In this document: one piece after another, positions 7,577 to 17,122 of the stretch
How positions within the stretch are numbered: position 1 is the first letter of the stretch
Layout of the letters: each line of letters starts with the position of its first letter
Assembly (NCBI GenBank): GCA_020438135.1
Contig: JAGQVF010000003.1
Location: forward strand, 14,545-69,924
Reading direction: 5' to 3'
DNA from: Bacteroidales bacterium
GTDB taxonomy: Bacteria; Bacteroidota; Bacteroidia; Bacteroidales; JAADJA01
Length of the DNA stretch: 55,380 nt
Notes under the pieces: generated by a model
Database searches by the model: none
What the model saw: only the letters and a program-made list of their open reading frames with translations
Told to the model about the DNA's origin: nothing
Position numbers and translations under genes: made by a program

Positions 7577-8885
7577 TGACGAAGAATCGGTTCGTGATTC
7601 GTTGCAAAACTGGTTTATCGAAGACGGGTACGTGGTTGATTGTGCTGAAAATGCCAAGACTGCCCTGTCTATGCTCGAACGAAGGGAATACGATATCATC
7701 CTTGCTGATATTAAAATGCCCGGTATGGATGGAATGGAGATGCACCGCCGCATTAAATCCCTTAACCAAAGTTCAATCGTAATTATCATGACTGCCTTCG
7801 CTTCTGTTGAAACCGCTGTGCAGGCTTTAAAAGACGGTGCTTATGATTACATTACGAAACCTTTTGACCCCGATGATCTTTCCCATCTGATCAGAAATGC
7901 ATCCCGGCAAATCACTTTGAGTGCTGAAAATGAAGCGTTGAAAAAGAAATTGATCTCATTGGAAAATATTGAGGATATTATTGGGAACAGCGAACCCATG
8001 ATCAGGGTATTAAAAGAAGTTGAAAGTGTGGCGCAGTCAAATTCATCCGTTATTGTTACAGGCGAAAGTGGCACTGGTAAAGAGCTGATAGCAAGAGCAA
8101 TTCACTCCAATTCACCCCGAAAGTATTTCCCATTGGTGTCGGTACATTGTGGAGCGCTCACCGAATCATTGCTCGAGAGTGAATTGTTCGGACACGAAAA
8201 AGGCGCTTTTACCGGTGCCATGTTCAACAGGAAAGGTCGGTTCGAAATGGCTGATGGTGGAACCATTTTTCTGGATGAAATAGCTACCATTTCCGGGAAA
8301 ATGCAAATAGAGCTGTTACGGGTCCTCGAAACCAAATCATTTATGAGGGTAGGAGGTAACAAAGAGATCAAATCTGATTTCAGAGTGATCTGTGCTACCA
8401 ATCGCGACCTGAAATCCCTGGTTGATAACGGAACCTTCAGGGAAGATTTGTATTACCGCCTGAACGTTGTGAACATACATGTACCTCCCCTGCGTGAAAG
8501 GGCTGATGATATCCCCATGTTGGTTGATCATTTCATTCAAAAATATTGTACTTCGATGAGTCGAAATATGATCAGTATTGATCAGGCAGCGTTGAAGAAG
8601 TTGAGCAGTTATGATTTTCCAGGGAATGTGCGTGAACTTGAAAACATTATCGAAAGGGCGATTGTTGTAGGAAACGGTAAGGAGATAACCGTAAAGGATC
8701 TTCCTCTGGCCAGTGAGTCGATCGGTACTTCATATGAAAGTCTTGAAGACCTCGAACGTAAATATATCAATGAAGTGCTTGACCGAAACAACTGGAATAT
8801 TTCCAGGTCAGCCCGTTCGCTTAAGGTTGACAGGGTTACGCTTTATAATAAGATTAAAAAGTATGGCCTCAGAACTGATAAATAA
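7545..8885 (+). CDS. NtrC-family sigma54-dependent response regulator
   Basis: The 446-residue protein has the three domains of a sigma54 enhancer-binding regulator. The receiver (1-120) has acidic residues D11-D12, phosphoacceptor D55 (ILADIKMPG) and the lysine in ITKPFD. The AAA+ domain (about 145-380) has Walker A GESGTGKE (about 172-179), the GAFTGA loop that contacts sigma54 (about 220-225), and GGTIFLDEIA as Walker B. The C-terminal Fis-type helix-turn-helix includes NISRSARSLKVDRVTLYNKI. Every motif needed for ATP hydrolysis and sigma54 contact is present. It overlaps the kinase gene by 32 bases. Its likely targets are the palindromes at 894-999, by position and because no other sigma54 activator is in the window; this is inferred. 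Confidence 0.93.
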   Translation: MKKNISLLIVDDEESVRDSLQNWFIEDGYVVDCAENAKTALSMLERREYDIILADIKMPGMDGMEMHRRIKSLNQSSIVIIMTAFASVETAVQALKDGAYDYITKPFDPDDLSHLIRNASRQITLSAENEALKKKLISLENIEDIIGNSEPMIRVLKEVESVAQSNSSVIVTGESGTGKELIARAIHSNSPRKYFPLVSVHCGALTESLLESELFGHEKGAFTGAMFNRKGRFEMADGGTIFLDEIATISGKMQIELLRVLETKSFMRVGGNKEIKSDFRVICATNRDLKSLVDNGTFREDLYYRLNVVNIHVPPLRERADDIPMLVDHFIQKYCTSMSRNMISIDQAALKKLSSYDFPGNVRELENIIERAIVVGNGKEITVKDLPLASESIGTSYESLEDLERKYINEVLDRNNWNISRSARSLKVDRVTLYNKIKKYGLRTDK

Positions 8886-8939
8886 ATCGTTGTTTAACCA
8901 GGAATCATATGATTGTGATTTCAATCCCCTGAAATTTCT

Positions 8940-9470
8940 TTGAGCCTTTTTGATATAACATTGATTTCTTTTGGGCATTTTGATGAAAAATGCATTGAGC
9001 AGATCAGCAAAACTGTTCGTCAAGTATATGGATATCCAGTGGTTATGGAAGAAAACTTGCCTGAAATGAATCTTTTTTATAATGGCGAACGCAGGCAGTA
9101 TGATGCCAATAAAATTCTTGAATATCTTCACGAAAATCATTTGAATGAAAGATTCAGGATCATTGGATTGTTTCGCGTTGATCTCTATATACCTATCCTT
9201 ACCTACATCTTTGGACAGGCTTATTTTAAAGGCAGGGCAGGAGTAGCTTCTATCTATCGACTGAGAAACGAACAATATGGTATGCCCAAAGACGATGATT
9301 TGTTACTGCAACGATTTATCAAGGTTATTATCCACGAACTGGGCCATACATTTGGCCTGGTTCATTGTCATAATCCCGGGTGTGTGATGCGAACGAGCAC
9401 GTATGTTGAAGATATCGATCAGAAAAGTACCTATTTATGCAATCATTGTAAACCGCAGCTAAAACTATAG
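8940..9470 (+). CDS. archaemetzincin-type zinc protease
   Basis: The 176-residue protein carries the archaemetzincin signature HELGHTFGLVHC (H132, H136 and H142 as zinc ligands, E133 catalytic), then C143, C148, M150 of the met-turn, and C167/C170, which with C143/C148 form the second, structural zinc site. Archaemetzincins are small cytoplasmic metalloproteases, common in archaea and scattered in bacteria; substrates are mostly unknown. The start is taken as TTG at 8940 because the conserved first strand (DITLISFGHFDEK) lies before any in-frame ATG, and an in-frame stop lies 24 bases upstream. No Shine-Dalgarno sequence is visible. It lies 54 bp after the response-regulator gene and may be co-transcribed with it. 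Confidence 0.88.
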   Translation: MSLFDITLISFGHFDEKCIEQISKTVRQVYGYPVVMEENLPEMNLFYNGERRQYDANKILEYLHENHLNERFRIIGLFRVDLYIPILTYIFGQAYFKGRAGVASIYRLRNEQYGMPKDDDLLLQRFIKVIIHELGHTFGLVHCHNPGCVMRTSTYVEDIDQKSTYLCNHCKPQLKL

Positions 9471-9620
9471 TTTCCTTAACGATTATTAGCTGCATTTAAT
9501 CGGATATTGCAATAGTTATCCTCATTTCAGATTTACTGAAACTGTTTCACACGACTTTCAAACAACAGGCTGAGTCTTAAATCAACGCAGCAATTGCTTC
9601 CTGATTTCCTTAAAAACACC

Positions 9621-9628
9621 TACCTTTG
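9621..9628 (+). promoter_or_regulatory. -7 promoter element of aconitase
   Basis: TACCTTTG matches the Bacteroidota -7 consensus TAnnTTTG and gives a leader of about 35-40 bases before the aconitase start. No well-spaced TTTG -33 box is visible. The rest of the 200-bp gap holds no gene. Confidence 0.55.
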
Positions 9629-9669
9629 CACCCGCAAAAATTCAGTTTAAATTTAATACATTCGTTCCT

Positions 9670-11934
9670 ATGGTTTTCGATCTTGATATGATAAAAAATG
9701 TGTATGCTGTTATGGCTGAACGCATTGAAGCTGCCAGAAAAGTTACAGGCAAACCACTTACCCTTTCAGAAAAAATTCTGTATGCACACCTCGATGAGGG
9801 AAAAGCTACCCAAGCCTTCGAACGGGGCAGGTCATATGTAGATTTTCGTCCTGATAGGGTTGCTATGCAGGATGCTACAGCACAAATGGCTTTGCTGCAA
9901 TTTATGCAAGCGGGTAAAGACAAAGTTGCCGTGCCGTCAACTGTTCATTGTGATCACCTGATACAGGCTAAGGTTGGAGCCGATAAAGATTTGCAAACAG
10001 CCATCAGCAACAACAAGGAAGTGTATGACTTTCTTTCTTCTGTGTCGAATAAATACGGGATCGGATTCTGGAAACCGGGAGCCGGGATCATTCACCAGGT
10101 CGTGCTCGAAAATTATGCTTTTCCTGGTGGAATGATGATCGGAACCGACAGCCATACAGTTAATGCGGGTGGGCTGGGAATGGTAGCCATTGGCGTAGGA
10201 GGTGCAGATGCTGTTGATGTGATGGCTGGCATGCCATGGGAATTGAAATTCCCGAAACTGATCGGCGTAAAACTGACCGGTAAACTCAGTGGTTGGGCTT
10301 CAGCAAAAGATGTGATCCTGAAAGTGGCAGGGATCCTTACGGTTAAAGGTGGTACCGGTTGTATTGTTGAATACTTTGGAGAAGGTGCCAACAACATCAG
10401 TTGCACTGGTAAAGGAACTATTTGTAATATGGGTGCTGAGATCGGAGCAACAACTTCCATTTTTGGATATGACGAAAAGATGGCTGCATATCTTCGTGGA
10501 ACTAAAAGAGCGGAAGTTGCCGATGAAGCTGATAAAATAAAACAATACCTGACGGGTGATCCGGAAGTGTATTCCAATCCTGATAAATACTTTGACCAGG
10601 TGATTGAAATCAATCTTTCTGAACTTGAACCACATATCAACGGACCGTTTACACCGGATCTGGCACACCCGCTTTCAAAATTTGCCGAAGCAGTAAAGAA
10701 AAACGACTGGCCGCAGGAACTGGAAGTTGGACTGATCGGGTCTTGCACAAATTCCTCATATGAAGATATTACCAGAGCTGCATCCGTAGCACAGCAGGCA
10801 CTTGACAAAAAGCTGAAAGTAAAGGCAGAATTTACTGTTACTCCCGGTTCGGAGCAGGTTCGGTATACGGTTGAAAGGGACGGTTATTTGAATGTTTTTG
10901 AAAAAATTGGTGGGGTCGTGCTTGCAAATGCATGCGGACCGTGTATAGGGCAATGGGCGCGACACAATGCTGATAAGGGGCGGAAAAATTCTATCATGAC
11001 TTCGTTTAACCGAAATTTTGCTAAACGAAATGATGGCAATCCCAATACCCATGGATTCGTTGCTTCTCCTGAAATTACTACTGCATTTGCCATTGCAGGT
11101 GATCTCGGGTTTAATCCCATAACTGATTTCCTGACCAACGAAAATGGTGAAAAGGTGAAACTGGAAGAGCCAAAGGGTATCGATTTTCCACCCCAGGGTT
11201 TTGATGTTGAAGATAATGGTTACCAGGCCCCCGCTGAAGATGGAAGCCATGTTGAGGTGATCGTTAAACCGGATTCGGAGAGGCTGCAATTATTAACACC
11301 TTTTGAACCCTGGAATGGGAAAGACTTCAAAGGTCTTCGTTTACTGATTAAAGCCAAAGGTAAATGTACGACAGACCATATTTCAATGGCAGGCCCGTGG
11401 TTGCGTTACCGTGGCCATCTCGATAACATATCCAATAACATGCTGATCGGTGCAGTTAACTATTTTAATGGAGAGACAAATGCCGTTAAAAACCAGATTA
11501 CGAATAGCTATGAGCCTGTTCCTGATACTGCCCGTGCCTACAAAGCTGAGGGATTTCCGACCATCGTGGTGGGAGATGAAAACTATGGTGAAGGCTCATC
11601 GCGTGAACATGCCGCCATGGAGCCACGGCATATGGGTGTTTTGGTGGTGCTTGTTAAATCATTTGCCAGAATCCATGAAACCAACCTGAAAAAACAGGGT
11701 ATGTTAGCGCTCACTTTTGACGATACGGCTGATTATGAAAAAATTCGTGAGGATGATATTATCGATGTTATCGGTTTAACAGAATTCGCTGAAAATAAGC
11801 CGCTGACCATCAGGCTCAGGCATGCAGACGGTACGGTCGATGAATTTCCTGCCAACCATTCATATAATTCGAATCAGATTGAGTGGTTTAAGGCCGGAAG
11901 TGCATTAAATTTGATCAAGAAACTGAATGCTTAG
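9670..11934 (+). CDS. acn: aconitate hydratase (mitochondrial-type aconitase)
   Basis: The 754-residue enzyme interconverts citrate and isocitrate in the TCA cycle. The sequence shows the hallmarks of the family: [30 protein letters not shown] with the first [4Fe-4S] cysteine; [11 protein letters not shown] with the other two; and a C-terminal swivel domain with [19 protein letters not shown]. The length fits the mitochondrial-type aconitases found in Bacteroidota rather than the roughly 890-residue AcnA. It stands alone: a promoter element lies about 40 bases upstream and a 420-bp gap follows. The open [4Fe-4S] cluster would make the enzyme oxygen- and iron-sensitive. No citrate synthase or isocitrate dehydrogenase gene is next to it. 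Confidence 0.96.
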   Translation: MVFDLDMIKNVYAVMAERIEAARKVTGKPLTLSEKILYAHLDEGKATQAFERGRSYVDFRPDRVAMQDATAQMALLQFMQAGKDKVAVPSTVHCDHLIQAKVGADKDLQTAISNNKEVYDFLSSVSNKYGIGFWKPGAGIIHQVVLENYAFPGGMMIGTDSHTVNAGGLGMVAIGVGGADAVDVMAGMPWELKFPKLIGVKLTGKLSGWASAKDVILKVAGILTVKGGTGCIVEYFGEGANNISCTGKGTICNMGAEIGATTSIFGYDEKMAAYLRGTKRAEVADEADKIKQYLTGDPEVYSNPDKYFDQVIEINLSELEPHINGPFTPDLAHPLSKFAEAVKKNDWPQELEVGLIGSCTNSSYEDITRAASVAQQALDKKLKVKAEFTVTPGSEQVRYTVERDGYLNVFEKIGGVVLANACGPCIGQWARHNADKGRKNSIMTSFNRNFAKRNDGNPNTHGFVASPEITTAFAIAGDLGFNPITDFLTNENGEKVKLEEPKGIDFPPQGFDVEDNGYQAPAEDGSHVEVIVKPDSERLQLLTPFEPWNGKDFKGLRLLIKAKGKCTTDHISMAGPWLRYRGHLDNISNNMLIGAVNYFNGETNAVKNQITNSYEPVPDTARAYKAEGFPTIVVGDENYGEGSSREHAAMEPRHMGVLVVLVKSFARIHETNLKKQGMLALTFDDTADYEKIREDDIIDVIGLTEFAENKPLTIRLRHADGTVDEFPANHSYNSNQIEWFKAGSALNLIKKLNA

Positions 11935-12380
11935 CAGTTTGAAAAATTGCCTTCTTTACCTCTAAAAATGCATGTAGGTTTTGTTTTCTGAATCTTTCCC
12001 GGTTTTAAAGTGAAATCGCGATGTATCTCGTGTTGCTTAAGATACTAATTCCTGCGTTGCTTACTATATTTGGGTCGTATCAGTAGTAAACTGACCTGAT
12101 AGTGTCTCGGTGAGGGCTTTTTGTCCGCCTGATATTTCATGAAAACCGAACTTCTGCTTTGTTTTACATAAATGGTCAACCAAGTTACGCTGATTTTGTT
12201 AGTTAGAATATGTTCAGCCTCAGTTTTTAAATTGGTTTATCATAGCAAAATAATGAGTACATTATAAATGGAAATGTCAATAAAATCATTAAAAACGAGG
12301 CCGGCCATCACGGTTCGTCTGATCGGAAAAAGAAAGGCGATCAGGCTCATTGGCCATTGGGTGAAAATGCTTACCCTTTA
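11935..12380. other. intergenic region between aconitase and hybrid kinase
   Basis: No convincing gene or RNA was seen here. TATATTTG at 12065-12072 fits the Bacteroidota -7 element on the plus strand and may be the kinase promoter, giving a leader of about 310 bases. No clear terminator hairpin follows aconitase. Confidence 0.5.
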
Positions 12381-14690
12381 ATGAAAAACCTTATGGAACG
12401 ATCATACATGGAGCAGGAAATAATTAGTGATGAACTTTACAAATCCTTATTTGATCAGTTAGTTAGCGGATTTTTTATTATCCGTTTCGTAATAGATGGT
12501 AATAATGAAACCGATGCCATTATCCTGAAAGCTAATCAGGCCTACTGCAATCAGGTGGGCATGAAAAAAGATGAACTGGAAGGAAGGATGTATAAAAAAG
12601 TGTTTAAGAAACACAGAAACGATTTATTTGAGCAGTTTGTAAAAGTAGAAAAATCCGGTAAGCCTTTTATTGCAAAGGAATACAGCAGGCAGATTGATAA
12701 AATGATAAAGCTGTCGGTGTATCGTTTTGGATCAGGTATGGTTGCAGTGATCACCGACGATATTTCGCAACAGGAAAAGGCAGAAAGTGCACTAATGCAA
12801 AATGAAAAAAGATTCAGGAATCTTTACAACCATATGATTGCAGGTGTTACGATCAACAGGATTATCAGACATACTCCGTCGGAAACAACTGCAATTGTGA
12901 GAGATGTAAATCCTGCGTTTGAAAAAATTATGGCAAAAAGTGCCTCAGAAATAATTCAAAATGAACTGTCGGTGGTTTACCCGGTTTGTGATTCAAAGCT
13001 GGTAAAGCAAATGATCAGGTCGACAAGCAGAGGAGAGAATTACGAAACAGAAGTTTATGCAAAAGATGATGATAAATATTTCCAGCTTACAGCTTTTCCT
13101 TTAGATAAAAATCATTTTGTGATGACCACCCAGGATATTTCTTTCGTAAGGAAGGAGTCACTTGCCAGCCGTCACTTAGCCAGTATCGTTGAGTCTTCTG
13201 AGGATGCTATTTACAGTGTGTCTCTCAACGGTACAATTGAAACCTGGAATAATGCCAGCGAACGTTTTTACGGATACAAGGAAAAGGAAATTGTTGGAAA
13301 AGACGTTTCCATTTTGTCTCATGATTTCAACCATGATAAGCACATGGCTTTGATAGGTGAGGTGATGAAAGGTAAAAAACTTACAAATCTTGAGTTGATT
13401 CAACTAACGAAGAAAGGGAAAAAGGTTCCGGTTTATTTATCAAAATCACCTATTTATGATGAAAGGGGCAAAATTACAGGCGTTTCGGATATCGTTAAAG
13501 ATATCTCAGGAATAAAAAAACGGGAAATGGAATTGATCAGGGCAAGGGATAAAAGTGAAAAAGCTGCTCAGCTTAAAACAGCATTTTTGCAAAATGTTTC
13601 ACATGAGATTCGCACCCCAATGAACTCTATACTTGGTTTTGCCGATATTCTGAAAAACCGGATAAACGATGAACAACATTTGAAATATTTGCAAACAATC
13701 GAACAGAGTGGTAAATTGCTCATCGATCTCATCGACGATATTCTGGATATTTCCAGAATAGATACCGGAGACCTGACTATCGAAAAATCCGTATTTAATT
13801 TAAATGATTTATTGGTTGAAATAAAATCGAGATTTGTGGGCATTAAAGACAAGAATGGTAAAGCGTTTATTGAATTTGATCTGATTTTACCAGATTCCAA
13901 ACAAAAATCTTTTATCAAGACTGACAGGCAGCGTTTGCAGCAAATTCTTGACAATTTGGTAAGTAATGCTTTCAAATATACCATTAAGGGCTCTGTTCAA
14001 TTCGGATACCGGCAATACAAAGATGAACTGATGTTTTTTGTGAAGGACACAGGTATTGGAATTGAGAAAAAACATCTGGGAAAAATTTTCGAACGATTTA
14101 TGCGTGTGCAGGAAGAAAATCAGGAGGTTTTCCGGGGAACGGGACTGGGGCTGTCGATCACAAAAGGGTTGGTTGAAAAGCTGGGAGGTAAAATATGGTG
14201 TGATTCATGGCTGGGCGAGGGAAGTACTTTTTACTTTACACTACCTTTCGATACCAACGTAAGGCCGGAAACTGACAACAGTACTCAAATTCAAGTTGAG
14301 GATAATGTGCCGGATCTTTCGGGAAAAACGATACTGATAGCCGAGGATGATTCATATAGCTTTATGATGATGAAGGTAATGCTGGAACCCACAGGTGCAA
14401 AGATTGTTCATGCCGCAGATGGTGAGACTGCTATTCAGATTTATACCAATGAGCCTATACATCTGGCAATGCTTGATATCCGGCTTCCTAAAAAAGATGG
14501 GTACGAGATCATAAAATACATTCGCAAAAAAAATAAAAGTTTGCCCGTTATAGCGCAAACTGCCTATGCCCTGCAGGAAGAAAAACAAAAAAGTCTGGAT
14601 GCGGGTTTTAATGCACATTTAGCTAAACCTGTCACTTCTTCTACACTTTATAGTACGATAAATAAGGTGTTAAAAAATAAGCTAGATTGA
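12381..14690 (+). CDS. PAS-domain hybrid histidine kinase with receiver
   Basis: This is a soluble sensor kinase of about 769 residues with no membrane helix. It has three successive PAS-like domains (about 15-130, 135-255 and 260-385 from this start; the third has SLNGTIETWNNASERFYGYK). The kinase core has phosphoacceptor NVSHEIRTPMNS and ATPase motifs DTGIGIEKKHLGKIFERF and GTGLGLSITKG. The C-terminal receiver has AEDD, phosphoacceptor MLDIRLPKKDG and the lysine in LAKPV. The start is uncertain among ATGs at 12381, 12393 and 12408; the first is given. There is no DNA-binding output domain, so phosphate must pass to another protein. The receiver resembles that of the kinase at 36837-38702 (shared VIAQTA). 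No partner gene lies beside it. Confidence 0.88.
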   Translation: MKNLMERSYMEQEIISDELYKSLFDQLVSGFFIIRFVIDGNNETDAIILKANQAYCNQVGMKKDELEGRMYKKVFKKHRNDLFEQFVKVEKSGKPFIAKEYSRQIDKMIKLSVYRFGSGMVAVITDDISQQEKAESALMQNEKRFRNLYNHMIAGVTINRIIRHTPSETTAIVRDVNPAFEKIMAKSASEIIQNELSVVYPVCDSKLVKQMIRSTSRGENYETEVYAKDDDKYFQLTAFPLDKNHFVMTTQDISFVRKESLASRHLASIVESSEDAIYSVSLNGTIETWNNASERFYGYKEKEIVGKDVSILSHDFNHDKHMALIGEVMKGKKLTNLELIQLTKKGKKVPVYLSKSPIYDERGKITGVSDIVKDISGIKKREMELIRARDKSEKAAQLKTAFLQNVSHEIRTPMNSILGFADILKNRINDEQHLKYLQTIEQSGKLLIDLIDDILDISRIDTGDLTIEKSVFNLNDLLVEIKSRFVGIKDKNGKAFIEFDLILPDSKQKSFIKTDRQRLQQILDNLVSNAFKYTIKGSVQFGYRQYKDELMFFVKDTGIGIEKKHLGKIFERFMRVQEENQEVFRGTGLGLSITKGLVEKLGGKIWCDSWLGEGSTFYFTLPFDTNVRPETDNSTQIQVEDNVPDLSGKTILIAEDDSYSFMMMKVMLEPTGAKIVHAADGETAIQIYTNEPIHLAMLDIRLPKKDGYEIIKYIRKKNKSLPVIAQTAYALQEEKQKSLDAGFNAHLAKPVTSSTLYSTINKVLKNKLD

Positions 14691-14717
14691 TTCGGGAATA
14701 AGGATATGGTATACCCT

Positions 14718-15674
14718 TTAGAGGTTTAATTCTTTTTCAACATCGGAAATCTCGGGAAAGATCCTGGCAGCATACTCACGCAATTTTTGGTTAGAAACAA
14801 CCTTTCTGAACACCGGATCATCTTTGTAAGCTTTCCATCGTCCCATTGTATCCAGCTGAATTTTATTACCCATTCCGTCGAATGAACTGCCTCCACCGTA
14901 TGAAGTTACTTCATCAAAGCCAGCATCCGTAAAATTAATTTTGAGTTTTGATGCAAGTTCTTTGCGGTAGTTCTCATTTTTTGACCACTGGTTGTAATTG
15001 ATCAGCACCTTGTTGTTTTTCATGAAGTTAGTTTCACCCAGGTATTCTTTTGCGTATTCGACCCAAACCTCTGCAAACGATTTCACATAACTCCTTGTTT
15101 TTAGACCAATCCTTTCGTTTTTAAGCCGGCTTGCCAGCAGGTTGTAGGGGTCGCGCAGGATGAGAATATCTATCTTTTCACCGCTTCCACCAAAATACAA
15201 AAGATGCCGTTTTTGAAATCGTTTTACGTCCATCAGCTTCAGGCGATAATCCTCGAGGCTGAATATAAGCAGGTCTTTAGGGATAAAGTCACGGCTGGCT
15301 TCTTTTTTCAAATTGTCGAGGTAGTCGTCACCAGCATAAAGCGGATTGCTTTTAATCCTGTGGGCCCTCCAGTAGAAGTCGGGATCACGTGACTCAAAAG
15401 CTTCTACAACAGTTCTGAAAGGATTTTCGTTGATAAAGATGTCATTTACCAAAACTACCGTTCCTTTTACCTGCTGCATGATCCAGTTGATGATGGCATG
15501 ATTTCCGGTCCTTCGAAGGCCCACCACCCTGAATTCCCTTTGATTTACAATATTATTATTTGCCTGACCGGTAGCAAGCAGATAGTAATCCTGAGCGCTA
15601 TAACGGATTTTTTGATTAAGCCGTTTGGCAAAATAGAGTGGATTTTTTTTAACCAGTTTAAAAATCTCTTTCAT
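14718..15674 (-). CDS. sulfotransferase-like P-loop protein
   Basis: The 318-residue protein has the PAPS-type nucleotide-binding loop variant GLRRTGNHAIINWIMQQ near residue 52 and a second motif, LILRDPYNLLASRLKN, like the 3'-phosphate-binding segment of sulfotransferases. These enzymes move a sulfonate group from PAPS to sugars, lipids or proteins. It has no signal peptide or membrane helix. It is flanked by a convergent kinase gene and an unrelated secreted protein, with no sulfate-activation or polysaccharide genes near, so the substrate cannot be guessed. Stem and motif order fit the family, but catalytic residues cannot be proved by eye. A non-sulfotransferase P-loop role is possible. 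Confidence 0.65.
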   Translation of the reverse strand: MKEIFKLVKKNPLYFAKRLNQKIRYSAQDYYLLATGQANNNIVNQREFRVVGLRRTGNHAIINWIMQQVKGTVVLVNDIFINENPFRTVVEAFESRDPDFYWRAHRIKSNPLYAGDDYLDNLKKEASRDFIPKDLLIFSLEDYRLKLMDVKRFQKRHLLYFGGSGEKIDILILRDPYNLLASRLKNERIGLKTRSYVKSFAEVWVEYAKEYLGETNFMKNNKVLINYNQWSKNENYRKELASKLKINFTDAGFDEVTSYGGGSSFDGMGNKIQLDTMGRWKAYKDDPVFRKVVSNQKLREYAARIFPEISDVEKELNL

Positions 15675-15759
15675 TATCTACAGCCTGAATAACGTGCAAA
15701 AATAAAATGAATCAGATAAACGAACAGGATTAAAATTTGTTCGGGATAATTTTGCTAAA

Positions 15760-17019
15760 TCAGGTTTTCTGCTTTTTCTTTTTGGCAGCAGGAAAAAGAA
15801 CGTTGTTGAGAATTAACCGGTATCCGGGAGAGTTGGGATGAAGGTTGAGGTCAGTAGGCGGGTCGCCAACAAAGTGCTGGTAATCCTCCGGATCATGGCC
15901 GGCAAAAAATGTCCACATTCCCTTTCCATATTCACCGTGAATGTATCTCGCTTCATCCAGAGATTTATTTTCTCCCATGATAAGCACGTTGGGTTTTACA
16001 AATTGTTTGCGGAATGCGGTGGTTTGTCCCATAAAACCTTTGATTACCTGAGTATGATCCTGGCAAAGCATAGTCGGGACCGGATCCCATTTGGCCGAAA
16101 ATTCAAACAGGGTAAAATAATCACTATCCGGAGAAATCCGCCTTTGGCCCGGATTGATATCTATCGAAGATATTTCATATTCAAAAGGATTGGTGCTGAT
16201 GGTGAAATCGGTAAAAGCAAAACATTTGGAATAATCGAGTTTTTGCTGAGCATTCGGATCAGCCGGATCTCCATCGAACATCACATCACAAATGTCAACA
16301 CCTTCTGCAGCCAGCGCCACGTCATAACTGTCGGGTGCCGAGCACATCGAAAACAAATAACCACCTCCTGCGGTAAAGTCACGGATCTGTTTAGCTACCG
16401 CGAGTTTGCATTCCGATACTTTATTGAATCCAAGCTTCCTGGCAATGGCTTCATTGGCTTTTACATCCTCCTTGTACCATTCTGCATTTCGATACCTGGC
16501 CCAGAACTTACCAAACTGCCCGGTAAAATCTTCATGATGCAGGTGAAGCCAATCGTAAAGGGGAAGCTTCATCTCCATCACCTCTTCATCGTACACTACA
16601 TCATAGGGAATTTCAGCATATGTGAGAACCAGTGTAACTGCATCGTCCCAGGGTTGTTTGTTTTTTGGTGAATATACTGCAATTTTGGGAGCTTTGTGAA
16701 GCTTAACTGCGTCCATATTTACCTGTGGATCACTTATCTCGAGTAAAATAGCCGTCGATTGAGCATCGGCAATAATTTCGTATCCAACACCCCTGATCAC
16801 ACATTCCTGTTCGATCAAATCGTGATATTTGCACATAAAACTTCCTCCCCGGTAATTGAGTAACCAGTCAACTTCTACTTCTTGTTGCAATATCCAATAA
16901 GCTATTCCGTAGGCTTTCAGATGGTCGGGCTGGCCCTGGTCCATTGGAATCAACAAATAGGCAGCCCTGATTTGAAAGGACACTGAAAGAACAACTATAA
17001 GAAGGAGAATTTTTCTCAT
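15760..17019 (-). CDS. secreted protein of the family usually labelled 'asparagine synthetase B' in Bacteroidota
   Basis: The 419-residue protein has a signal peptide (MRKILLLIVVLSVSFQIRA) and should be exported. The rest is one large domain without membrane helices. A class-I amidotransferase-like elbow is suggested by GGGYLFSMCSAPDSYDVALA, and the C-terminal part has GKGMWTFFAGHDPEDYQH. The family is conserved in Bacteroidota under the name asparagine synthetase B, but none of AsnB's features (N-terminal catalytic Cys2, ATP-pyrophosphatase SGGxDS loop) is present and AsnB is cytoplasmic. I treat the name as a propagated error and the function as unknown. A basic tail (KKKKQK) ends the protein. 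It lies about 100 bp downstream of dnaB on the same strand. Confidence 0.6.
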   Translation of the reverse strand: MRKILLLIVVLSVSFQIRAAYLLIPMDQGQPDHLKAYGIAYWILQQEVEVDWLLNYRGGSFMCKYHDLIEQECVIRGVGYEIIADAQSTAILLEISDPQVNMDAVKLHKAPKIAVYSPKNKQPWDDAVTLVLTYAEIPYDVVYDEEVMEMKLPLYDWLHLHHEDFTGQFGKFWARYRNAEWYKEDVKANEAIARKLGFNKVSECKLAVAKQIRDFTAGGGYLFSMCSAPDSYDVALAAEGVDICDVMFDGDPADPNAQQKLDYSKCFAFTDFTISTNPFEYEISSIDINPGQRRISPDSDYFTLFEFSAKWDPVPTMLCQDHTQVIKGFMGQTTAFRKQFVKPNVLIMGENKSLDEARYIHGEYGKGMWTFFAGHDPEDYQHFVGDPPTDLNLHPNSPGYRLILNNVLFPAAKKKKQKT

Positions 17020-17122
17020 TTTTTCAGCAAATTTTTATTTCAAACGCTTTAAAGCACCGGTTATTATTTATTATCCGGTTTGTAAAATTACCAGTAAAAT
17101 CAAGTGTTAGCTAACTTGTGGG

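Noticed and set aside
10113-10808. Long minus-strand reading frame inside aconitase
   Set aside because: Aconitase is certain on the plus strand; the antisense product is Ser/Pro-rich with no start signal.
15838-16671. Long plus-strand reading frame opposite the secreted 'asparagine synthetase B'-type gene
   Set aside because: It is a shadow of the minus-strand gene, which has a signal peptide and family motifs; the plus-strand product is basic with no recognisable domain.
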